NCBI GenBank assembly: GCA_964436865.1
Contig: CAYTFK010000182.1
Coordinates: 1 to 14,010 of the forward strand
DNA: 14,010 nucleotides
Reading direction: 5' to 3'
Origin: JAXGPP01 sp964436865
Lineage (GTDB): Bacteria; Planctomycetota; Planctomycetia; Pirellulales; Thermoguttaceae
Of this stretch, positions 7,416 through 14,010 are shown in pieces. The notes below the pieces were generated by a model, which worked only from the letters and a program-made list of their open reading frames with translations, had not been told where the DNA came from and made no database searches. A program made the translations under genes and the position numbers. Each line of letters begins with the position of its first letter. Position 1 is the first letter of the stretch.

Positions 7416-7495
7416 GACGCCCGTTCACGGGCGTTCTCCGCCGCAGGCGGTACCAGGCCCGGCATTCATGCCGGGTAGTCGAACTTCGCCGGGCC
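7416..7495 (+). repeat. REP-like cluster of tandem palindromes
   Basis: Three hairpins follow each other within 60 nt: ACGCCCG-TTCA-CGGGCGT (7417-7434), CCGCC-GCA-GGCGG (7438-7450) and CCCGGCA-TTCA-TGCCGGG (7458-7475). The first and third share the same TTCA loop. The third can re-pair, because GGCCCGGC (7456-7463) also matches GCCGGGCC (7488-7495). No T-tract follows on either strand, so this does not look like an intrinsic terminator, and its place between divergent promoters also argues against one. The layout resembles repetitive extragenic palindromes; only genome-wide copy number would prove this. Confidence 0.5.
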
Positions 7496-7682
7496 ATGTC
7501 AACCCGGACGCATTGTCCCACGGCGGTCACGTCCTGTTTCAGCCTCGCGTCAATTAGCGCGTATGAGCGTTCCCAGTCAACTTCCCGCGGATCGGAGAGG
7601 AATCACCGATTTCCATCGGAATTGTCCTATTCGACCGAGACAGCCCAGTACCTCGACGCGCGGCCCATCGGCCCATCGCCGC

Positions 7683-7712
7683 TTGGCAGTACACATCGTG
7701 ACGCGGTAACCT
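7683..7712 (+). promoter_or_regulatory. Possible promoter of the YjbQ-family gene
   Basis: TTGGCA (7683-7688), an 18-nt spacer, then TAACCT (7707-7712), 45 nt upstream of the start codon. The -35 matches five of six consensus bases, the -10 poorly. Confidence 0.3.
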
Positions 7713-7756
7713 ATGGATCTGTGCACTCTCCTCACGGCCACGATCTGGAGCAGCCC

Positions 7757-8179
<423 letters not shown>

Positions 8180-8210
8180 CGGCCGGGCCGTCCGGCCGCG
8201 AAAACGGAGC

Positions 8211-8230
8211 GAGGGGAACGCCCTCTTTCC
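8211..8230 (+). terminator. Weak hairpin downstream of the YjbQ-family gene
   Basis: GAGGG-GAACG-CCCTC (8211-8225) followed by TTTCC, 31 nt after the stop codon. The stem is only 5 bp and the T tail short. A GC-rich palindromic stretch without T's (8177-8197) sits right at the stop codon. Confidence 0.3.
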
Positions 8231-8278
8231 GGCCGATATTTCTTTCCCCCTCGCCAAGAAATTCTGCAAAATGGCATA

Positions 8279-8307
8279 TTGTACAATAGTATAGTATATG
8301 GTACAAT
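8279..8307. promoter_or_regulatory. AT-rich symmetric island: promoter-like on both strands
   Basis: TTGTAC (8279-8284), a 17-nt spacer and TACAAT (8302-8307) form a near-consensus sigma70 promoter on the plus strand. Because the hexamers are mutually inverted, the minus strand reads the same TTGTAC-17-TACAAT. TTGTACAA (8279-8286) is itself a palindrome, and GTACAATA occurs twice, 20 nt apart, which could be an operator. The spacer is a run of A/T in otherwise GC-rich DNA. The plus direction leads into about 550 nt before the GH172 gene; the minus direction would produce RNA antisense to the 3' end of yjbQ. Confidence 0.5.
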
Positions 8308-8863
8308 AAGGGCCGTTCGAGCGTGGCCGGCCTTCGCCCGGAAAGACCCTTTCCCCCGATCGCCCGCCACCACATCAACCAGCGAACCGCGTCGGCGGCC
8401 TGCTTCCTTCGTCATCCTCCCGATGGCTCTGGAGCATGGCCGGCATGCGCGCCGTCCGCCAGCGGAGAACACTCGCCATGCGCCGCCCCATTCAGACCAG
8501 TTTGATGCATCAACGACATAGCGATCGGCGGCACGCTCGCTGCGCGGGCCCTCATTCCAGAACCTCCCGCTGGCGGCGGGGATCTCAGCGTGAAGCGAAA
8601 CACGTCCCTCACATTACGTACGAAGTTGCGTCCGGTCGCTCGGTGCGAAACCCCTTCCTCTCCTGCACTTGCCGCCACGCCACGCGACGCAAGAAATGCA
8701 ACACGGCGTTTATTGTTGCGCATCGACCTGCAGAACGGGCCAGTGCCGCCGTCTCCGCCAGAGGGGCCGCCAATCCGTGCACGAGCCTCCGGCGCTGGGT
8801 ATATTGGTGGCACGCTTGCCAGCTCGACGACGTTCCTCGATTCGAACTGACCGGAGGTTATTC
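8308..8863. other. Leader/spacer before the GH172 gene, no gene seen
   Basis: No credible coding frame; the 60-residue and longer frames here lack any protein-like pattern. It contains a few short hairpins such as CCCGC-TGGCG-GCGGG (about 8566-8580) with no T tail. TATATT (8800-8805) could be a -10 for the GH172 gene, but there is no matching -35. If the island at 8279 drives the operon, this would be a long untranslated leader of about 550 nt. Confidence 0.35.
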
Positions 8864-10831
8864 ATGAGTCTTCGACCGGGTTGGATCATCATCGCCGCGG
8901 CGGCCGCCATGACCCTGATGTCGGTCCACGCCGGCGCAGCCGAGCCCCGCGTCGAGGCGGGCTTGCGCGTGTTGCACGTCTCCGGTGGGACGGCCGCCAG
9001 CCAGGAACTTACCCCCTTTCCCCTCGGCCGCTGGCACAACGACGACCATCTCTGGTGGACCGGCGGCAAGCCGGGCGATCGCCTCGACCTGGCTCTGCCG
9101 GTCAAGGCAGCCGGGCGGCAACGGGTAAGCGTTGTCCTCACCCGGGCGCCCGATTACGGCGTCGTACAGTTCTCTCTCGACGGCCAGAAGGTCGCCGGCC
9201 GCGTCGATCTCTACTCGGCCATCGTCACCAACACCGTGCCGATCCCGCTCACCGTGGCAGACCTTTCGCCGGGCGACCATACGCTCTCCGTCGAGATCGT
9301 CGGCGCTAACCAGAAGGCCGCGGGCGAGAAGCACATGTTCGGCATCGACCGCATCATCCTCGAATCGCTTTCCGACGAACCGCCGGCCGCCGATTCCACG
9401 GCGATTATCGAAGAACTCTATCGCCTCGACCTGCTCCCCCGCCTGCGGCCCGGCGTCGCTACGAAGATGTTTAGCAGCTACGACCGCACGGGTGGAAACA
9501 ACGACGGCTTCTCCGGCAACTTCTCCCAGCTCTGGATCGAGGACGGCAACAGCGTCCTGGCCTCGATGTCCGGCGCCGGCTGTATTCAGCGGATCTGGTT
9601 CACCCACTCCGAATACGAAAAGCCCGGCCTGCTAGGCCTCAAGCGCGAGCATATCCGCATCTACGTCGATGGCCAGCCCGAGCCGGTCCTTGACGTGCCG
9701 CTGGAGGACCTTCTGTCCGGCAAGCTGCCGCGATTCCCCAAGCCCCTGGTGGGCGAGGGCCAGGGCGGATTCTACTGCTACGTTCCCATTCCCTATCGTC
9801 AGGGGTGCAAGCTCCTGGTCGAGGGAACCGCCGTCCGCTTCTACCAGATCACCTATCGCGAGCTGCCCGCGGCCCAAGCCGCTTCCAGCTTCCGTGTGGA
9901 AATGTCGCCCGCCGAACAGCAGGCGTTGCGCGCCGCTGCCGACGCCTGGTCGCGCCTCGGCCAACTCGACGCACTCGACGCGGCCGATCCGCAGACGACG
10001 ACCGCCGAGTTGGCGCTCGACGGCAAGGCCTCCAAGCCACTCACCATCCAGTTGCCCGCCGGGCCGCGGATCGTCCGGGCGGTCTATCTCGAAGGACTGC
10101 CTGCGGGAACCCTTCCAGGCCCCGGATGCAGGATCCAGTTCCGCTGGGACGGCGCTCAAGAGCCCTCGGCCGACTTGCCGCTTGAGTATTTCTTCGGTCA
10201 GGCGCTCCAGCCGCCCCCTTATCGCTCGCTGCTGGTTGGCGTGAATGACGGCGGCTGGTACAACTTCATGCCCATGCCCTATGGCAAGCAAGCCACGGTG
10301 ACCATCACCGCCGACCGGCCGCTCAACGGCCGGCTCCGGGTAGTCACCTGCCCGCTCCGCCAGCCGATCAGCGAGCTGGGCTACTTCCACGCCGTGTACA
10401 ACGAGGACCTGCCGGTGCAACCGGATCGGCATCATGTCTTCGCCCAGCGGCGCGGCGCCGGTCATTACATGGGCACCTACCTGGTGACCCAGGGAACGAC
10501 CGACCGCCGGCTCCCCTTGTGGCTCGAAGGCGACGACCGCTTCACCGTCGACGGCGAAATGGTCATCCACGGCACCGGCTCCGAAGACTACTTCAACTGC
10601 GGCTGGTACGCCGTCGAGGGACGGCTCAATGGTCCCGGCAGCCAGCCGGTGCACGGCTTCCCCGTGTACGGTTTGGTGGGCGACGTCAACCAGGCGGTCG
10701 CCTACCGCTGGCACGTGAGCGATCCGGTGCATTACGACTCCGAACTGACTGCCGAAATGGAACACGGCGCCGACAACCGGCAACCCGCCGACTATCGCAG
10801 CGCCGCCTTCTTCTACGAATCTCAACCCTGA
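8864..10831 (+). CDS. Secreted DUF2961 (GH172) family glycosidase
   Basis: A 655-residue protein with a Sec signal peptide (hydrophobic WIIIAAAAAMTLMS, cleavage near AGAA). Residues about 25-165 form a beta-sandwich accessory module (RLDLALPVKAAG, YGVVQFSLDGQKV, PGDHTLSVEIVG). The DUF2961/GH172 part follows, with SSYDRTGGNNDGFSGN (about 203-218), MSGAGCIQRIWF (about 235-246), RIYVDGQPEPVLDVPLEDLL, and the GTGSEDYF block at 570-577, whose Glu574 is a candidate catalytic residue. Known GH172 enzymes act on fructofuranose- or arabinofuranose-containing glycans; the substrate here cannot be deduced. GGAGG 6 nt before the ATG at 8864 and the signal peptide decide the start; the frame is open to 8669. 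It heads a probable operon with the downstream esterase. Confidence 0.88.
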   Translation: MSLRPGWIIIAAAAAMTLMSVHAGAAEPRVEAGLRVLHVSGGTAASQELTPFPLGRWHNDDHLWWTGGKPGDRLDLALPVKAAGRQRVSVVLTRAPDYGVVQFSLDGQKVAGRVDLYSAIVTNTVPIPLTVADLSPGDHTLSVEIVGANQKAAGEKHMFGIDRIILESLSDEPPAADSTAIIEELYRLDLLPRLRPGVATKMFSSYDRTGGNNDGFSGNFSQLWIEDGNSVLASMSGAGCIQRIWFTHSEYEKPGLLGLKREHIRIYVDGQPEPVLDVPLEDLLSGKLPRFPKPLVGEGQGGFYCYVPIPYRQGCKLLVEGTAVRFYQITYRELPAAQAASSFRVEMSPAEQQALRAAADAWSRLGQLDALDAADPQTTTAELALDGKASKPLTIQLPAGPRIVRAVYLEGLPAGTLPGPGCRIQFRWDGAQEPSADLPLEYFFGQALQPPPYRSLLVGVNDGGWYNFMPMPYGKQATVTITADRPLNGRLRVVTCPLRQPISELGYFHAVYNEDLPVQPDRHHVFAQRRGAGHYMGTYLVTQGTTDRRLPLWLEGDDRFTVDGEMVIHGTGSEDYFNCGWYAVEGRLNGPGSQPVHGFPVYGLVGDVNQAVAYRWHVSDPVHYDSELTAEMEHGADNRQPADYRSAAFFYESQP

Positions 10832-10837
10832 TAGCAC

Positions 10838-10857
10838 CACCTTTCGCTCCGAAAGTG
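10838..10857 (+). repeat. Small hairpin in the GH172-esterase spacer
   Basis: CTTTCG/CGAAAG around a CTC loop, with two further pairs after one bulged C, beginning 6 nt after the GH172 stop. No T-run follows, so I do not call it a terminator. It may be an RNA processing or stability element, or part of a dispersed repeat. Confidence 0.35.
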
Positions 10858-10872
10858 CGTTCCCCCGAACAC

Positions 10873-10907
10873 TGACCGCTGATAGCTGACTGCTGAAAGC
10901 TGATAGC
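10873..10907 (+). repeat. Heptanucleotide tandem repeat TGAnnGC x5
   Basis: Five consecutive 7-nt units TGACCGC, TGATAGC, TGACTGC, TGAAAGC, TGATAGC fill the spacer just before the Shine-Dalgarno of the next gene. Positions 1-3 and 6-7 are invariant and positions 4-5 vary. This is like the short tandem heptanucleotide repeats known from cyanobacterial spacers. The phase carries TGA and TAG stops in plus-strand frames, so it is non-coding there. Confidence 0.6.
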
Positions 10908-10925
10908 TCAAGAAAGGCCGCAACC

Positions 10926-13004
10926 ATGACCAGCTTGTTCGACCACCGTTTCGACCGTCGCCGCCTGCTCGGAGTGCTCTCGCGCGATGCCCTGGCGCTT
11001 TCGCTTGGCGGCATGCTGCTCCTCGACCGGCTCGAAGCCGCCGAGGCAACCGCCAAGACCGAGCCGCTCGCCCCCCTGAACCGTTTCCCCCGAATGGTGC
11101 AGCGTTATTTCGAGAGCCGCGTCCGGCAAGTCGAGGCGGCTGCCGACGAGCGTCGGGCAGCGCTCAAGACCAGGGCCGACGCCGAGCGCTACGTGGCCGA
11201 CGTTCGCCAGAAGATCATGGAGTCGTTCGGGCCCTTCCCGGAGCGGACTCCGCTCAACGCCAAGGTCACCGGCACGGTCGATCGCGATGCCTACACCATC
11301 GAGAACGTGATCTTCGAGAGCCGCCCCGGCTTCCTGGTGACCGCCAATCTGTACATTCCCAAGGGACGTGAATTCCCGCTGCCCGGCGTGGTGGGCACCT
11401 GCGGGCATTCGGTCAACGGCAAGGCGGCCGAGGCGTACCAATCGTTTGGCCAGGGTCTCGCCCGGCTGGGCTACGTCACGTTGGTGTACGATCCACTGGG
11501 ACAAGGCGAGCGGTTCCAGTACGTCGATGAAAAGCTCAATTCCCGCGTCGGCCCCGGCGTGAGCGAGCATCTGCTGGCCGGCAATCAGCAGTTCCTCGTG
11601 GGCGAGTTCCTCGGTAGCTGGCGGGCCTGGGACGGCATCCGCGCGCTCGACTACCTGCTCACGCGGAAGGAAGTCGATCCGAACCGCGTGGGCGTCACCG
11701 GCAATTCGGGCGGCGGCACGATGAGCACCTGGCTGTGCGGCGTCGAGCCGCGCTGGTCGATGGGCGCGCCTTCGTGCTTCGTCACCACGTTCCGCCGCAA
11801 TCTGGAGAACGAGCTTCCCGCCGATACCGAGCAGTGCCCGCCGCGGGCGTTGGCTCTGGGCCTCGACCACTCCGATTTCCTCGCCGCCATGGCGCCCAAG
11901 CCGGTGATCATCCTGGCCAAGGAACGCGACTACTTCGACGCCCGGGGCGCCGAGGCCGCCTACGCGCGGCTCAAGCGGCTCTACGCCCTCTTGGGTGCCG
12001 AAGACAATATCGGCCTGTTTATCGGCCCCACCGAGCACGGCTACACCCAGGAGAACCGCGAAGCCATGTATCGCTGGTTCAACCGGGCGACGGGTGGCCC
12101 CGAGGTTTCCGCCGAACCAGCCCTGGTGATCGAGAAGGACGAAGTCCTGTGGTGCACGCCCCGCGGCCAGGTGGCCGAACAGGGATCGAAACCGGTCTAC
12201 GTTTACACCAAAGAGCAGTCGCAGAGCCTGGCCAAGGAACGAAAGCCGCTCGCTGGCGACGCGCTCAAGCAGGCCGTCGCCGAGGTGCTCAAACTGCCGC
12301 CGCGCTCTGCCGCACCCGACTTCCGCATTCTCCGTCCGCTCTCCGGCCGCAGGTTCCCCAAGCCGGCCTTCACGACCTACGCCCTGGAGACCGAGCCCGA
12401 GGCCTTCGCCCTGGTCTACATGCTCGGCCAGCAGCAGCATCTCTCGCGCCCGCCGCGCGCTGGCAAGCGGGCCGTGCTCTACGTTTCCCACCACTCGGCC
12501 GACGCCGAATTGCGCGACGAGCCGCTCGTGCGAGAGATCATCGCCGCCGAGCCGGAGGCGGCCTTCTTCGCCTGCGATGTCCGCGGCGTCGGCGAGTCGC
12601 GCCCCGACACCTGCGGCCGCGACCAGTTCCTGCGGCCCTACGGCAGCGACTACTTCTACGCCATCCACGCGCTGATGCTCGACTATCCCTACCTCGGCCA
12701 GAAGACGCACGATGTCTTGAGCGTGCTCGATTGGCTCAAGAGCTACGGCTACGAAGAGGTCCACCTGGCCGCTCGCGGCTGGGGCGCCCTGGCCGGCACG
12801 TTCGCCGCGCTGCTAAGCGACTCGGTCGTCCAGGTGACGCTCAAAGGAGCCCTCACATCGTACGCCGCCGTGGCCGAGGCCGAGTCGTACCAGTGGCCGC
12901 TATCGTCGCTGGCGCCCGGCGTGCTCAAGCGGTTCGACCTTCCCGACTGCTACGCCGCCCTGGCCGCCAAGAACTTGCGTCAGATTGAACCGGCAGGGCC
13001 TTAG
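10926..13004 (+). CDS. Two-domain alpha/beta hydrolase (acetylxylan-esterase-like), exported
   Basis: A 692-residue protein. The N-terminus has a Tat-like signal (FDRRRLLGVLS at 9-19, hydrophobic to about 37). The first alpha/beta-hydrolase domain (about 60-385) has a full triad: nucleophile Ser261 in TGNSGGGT, Asp335 in LAKERDYFD, His371 in GPTEHGY. A second hydrolase-like domain (about 430-690) follows; where GxSxG is expected it has A-R-G-W-G (616-620), so the nucleophile is Gly618 and this half is probably inactive. The family includes acetylxylan esterase and dipeptidyl-peptidase-like enzymes; next to a GH172 glycosidase, deacylation of a glycan is the likeliest role, by inference. AAAGG lies 8 nt before the ATG. 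The 94-nt gap upstream and 25-nt gap downstream, without a clear terminator, suggest one operon. Confidence 0.87.
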   Translation: MTSLFDHRFDRRRLLGVLSRDALALSLGGMLLLDRLEAAEATAKTEPLAPLNRFPRMVQRYFESRVRQVEAAADERRAALKTRADAERYVADVRQKIMESFGPFPERTPLNAKVTGTVDRDAYTIENVIFESRPGFLVTANLYIPKGREFPLPGVVGTCGHSVNGKAAEAYQSFGQGLARLGYVTLVYDPLGQGERFQYVDEKLNSRVGPGVSEHLLAGNQQFLVGEFLGSWRAWDGIRALDYLLTRKEVDPNRVGVTGNSGGGTMSTWLCGVEPRWSMGAPSCFVTTFRRNLENELPADTEQCPPRALALGLDHSDFLAAMAPKPVIILAKERDYFDARGAEAAYARLKRLYALLGAEDNIGLFIGPTEHGYTQENREAMYRWFNRATGGPEVSAEPALVIEKDEVLWCTPRGQVAEQGSKPVYVYTKEQSQSLAKERKPLAGDALKQAVAEVLKLPPRSAAPDFRILRPLSGRRFPKPAFTTYALETEPEAFALVYMLGQQQHLSRPPRAGKRAVLYVSHHSADAELRDEPLVREIIAAEPEAAFFACDVRGVGESRPDTCGRDQFLRPYGSDYFYAIHALMLDYPYLGQKTHDVLSVLDWLKSYGYEEVHLAARGWGALAGTFAALLSDSVVQVTLKGALTSYAAVAEAESYQWPLSSLAPGVLKRFDLPDCYAALAAKNLRQIEPAGP

Positions 13005-13029
13005 ACCCTATACGCCAGTGGAGGCCGCC

Positions 13030-14010
13030 ATGGCCATCACCTGTCCGCGTTGCGGAGCGGAATTCGACGCCACGCTCTTCGAGTTTGGCCGACGCGTCCG
13101 CTGTGACTGCGGGATGGAGATCGAGTATCCGGGCGTGAGCATGCAGTCCGGGCACGTCCTGGCCCAAGGCCCGGATAAGGCGATCGCACACGAGGATCGC
13201 ACGATCGGCTGCCTCCTGGGCACTGCCTGCGGCGATACTCTGGGCGCGGCGGTCGAGGGCTGGTCGGCCGGCGAGATCGCCGATGAGTACGGCCAGCTTC
13301 GGGAATTTGTCGAGAGCTTCCGCGGCCGCGGTCGCTACACCGACGATACGCAGATGACGCTCGCGCTGGCCGCAAGCCTCGTCGAGCGCGGCCACCTCGA
13401 TGCGGCCCACGCCGCGGCCACGTACGCCGAGTTCTACGAACCCTCGCGAGGCTACGGCACGGTAGCCCACCGGGTAATGCAGGAACTGCAGCAGGGCGCC
13501 GACTACCGCGAGACCGGCCGCCTTCAGTTCCCCGAAGGCTCGTTCGCCAACGGCGGAGCGATGCGGATCGCTCCGGTCGGCCTCGCCTACCGCCACGCCC
13601 CCGATGACGTTCTGCACCGCGCCGTCGAAGAGGCATTGTTGTGCACGCACGTCCATCCCGAAGCGGTGGATGGGGCTTTCATCCAGGCCAAGGCCATCGC
13701 CTGGGCCGCCACAAGGGAGTCCCAAGAGCTTGCGGACCGGATGGCCCTGCTCCGCACGCTGATGGCGGCCGCACGGACGCCGATCATGCAGGGGAAGCTC
13801 CAGGCCCTGGAGTACTGCCTCGAGGAGGAGGCCGATGACGCGTCGGTCATCGCCCGCGTCGGCAATGGCATCCGGGCATCGGAGGCAGTAGCGGCGGCCC
13901 TGTGGTTTTTCCTCCGCTACGGCGACGCGTCCGAGGAGTGCGTGGTTCGTGCGGTCAATTTCGGCGGCGACGCCGACACGGTCGGCGCGATGGCCGGAGC
14001 CCTCGCCGGC
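13030..14010 (+). CDS. ADP-ribosylglycohydrolase with N-terminal zinc ribbon (3' end outside window)
   Basis: The frame is open from the ATG at 13030 (GGAGG 5 nt upstream) to the right edge, giving 327 residues; probably only a short C-terminal tail is missing. Residues 1-33 form a zinc ribbon with CPRC (Cys5, Cys8) and CDC (Cys25, Cys27). From about 55 the ADP-ribosylglycohydrolase fold starts (DRTIGCLLGTACGDTLGAAVEG). Metal-binding motifs are YTDDTQMT (T104-D105-D106) and GGDADTVG (D314, D316, T317), with NGGAMRIAPVG between them. Family enzymes remove ADP-ribose from proteins or small molecules using two Mg2+ ions in the cytoplasm. It begins 25 nt after the esterase stop with no terminator, so it is likely co-transcribed although the location differs from its exported neighbours. 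What the ribbon binds is unknown. Confidence 0.9.
   Translation, partial: MAITCPRCGAEFDATLFEFGRRVRCDCGMEIEYPGVSMQSGHVLAQGPDKAIAHEDRTIGCLLGTACGDTLGAAVEGWSAGEIADEYGQLREFVESFRGRGRYTDDTQMTLALAASLVERGHLDAAHAAATYAEFYEPSRGYGTVAHRVMQELQQGADYRETGRLQFPEGSFANGGAMRIAPVGLAYRHAPDDVLHRAVEEALLCTHVHPEAVDGAFIQAKAIAWAATRESQELADRMALLRTLMAAARTPIMQGKLQALEYCLEEEADDASVIARVGNGIRASEAVAAALWFFLRYGDASEECVVRAVNFGGDADTVGAMAGALAG

Larger units (their letters stand above)
7076..7756. other. Spacer between divergent genes with palindromes, no gene seen
   Basis: This stretch carries the promoters of the SGNH hydrolase (leftward) and YjbQ (rightward) genes. Open frames across it have no recognisable protein features. It holds a 5-bp hairpin CGAGC/GCTCG (7120-7135), the palindrome cluster at 7416-7495, and a 17-nt near-direct repeat ending CGCCGGGCCA (around 7127-7143 and 7480-7496, differing at two positions). 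Confidence 0.4.

Noticed and set aside
7076..7465. N-terminal extension of the SGNH hydrolase up to an upstream ATG
   Set aside because: The extension is Arg/Ala-rich low-quality sequence; the ATG at 7075 has GGAGG in front and begins a proper signal peptide.
8323..8505. 60-residue plus-strand frame downstream of the AT-rich island
   Set aside because: Pro/Ala/Arg-rich without secondary-structure pattern and without a ribosome binding site; I saw no reason to call it a gene.
9632..11056. 474-residue minus-strand open frame over the GH172 gene
   Set aside because: Antisense shadow with no recognisable domain; its QLSAVS-like segment is just the heptanucleotide repeat translated in reverse.
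10908..12764. 618-residue minus-strand open frame
   Set aside because: It is the shadow of the alpha/beta hydrolase gene; the plus-strand protein has a triad, signal and ribosome binding site, the minus one none of these.

Overview
The window is a GC-rich bacterial chromosome segment that most resembles a planctomycete, probably of the Pirellulales type. The basis is gene content, not a phylogenetic marker. It has a prepilin-like DUF1559 protein ending in an H-X9-DG motif with a tiny lipoprotein behind it, a DUF2961 (GH172) glycosidase, a large secreted double alpha/beta hydrolase, a Tat-exported aldo/keto reductase, and loosely packed genes separated by long structured spacers.

Left part (1-2310): a five-bladed beta-propeller glycosidase-like protein, cut by the left edge, runs convergently into a Tat-exported aldo/keto reductase. 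A 50-nt, almost perfect hairpin lies between them and probably terminates the reductase transcript.

Positions 2311-2740 contain no credible protein but have the layout of an independent non-coding RNA gene: an A-tract, a TTGACC-17-TATCCT promoter, about 370 nt that fold into seven or more consecutive helices closed by a 5'-3' pairing, and a hairpin plus seven T's. I could not assign it to any RNA family I know, and it is the most interesting object here. A 97-residue orphan protein follows.

Middle part (3167-8179): a minus-strand pair (DUF1559 pseudopilin-like protein and small lipoprotein) and a two-domain GNAT acetyltransferase that converges, with only 6 nt between, on a secreted SGNH hydrolase. 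The hydrolase diverges from a YjbQ/UPF0047 gene across a spacer carrying a cluster of REP-like palindromes.

Right part (8180-14010): an isolated AT-rich island that reads as a sigma70-like promoter on both strands, then three same-strand genes: GH172-type glycosidase, two-domain alpha/beta hydrolase, and an ADP-ribosylglycohydrolase with an N-terminal zinc ribbon (cut by the right edge). The first two probably act outside the cytoplasm on glycans, one cleaving glycosidic bonds and the other ester groups. The third is cytoplasmic and may only share the transcript. The 94-nt spacer between the first two holds a hairpin and five TGAnnGC heptanucleotide repeats.

No tRNA, rRNA, CRISPR array, transposase, phage gene or recognisable defence system was seen.
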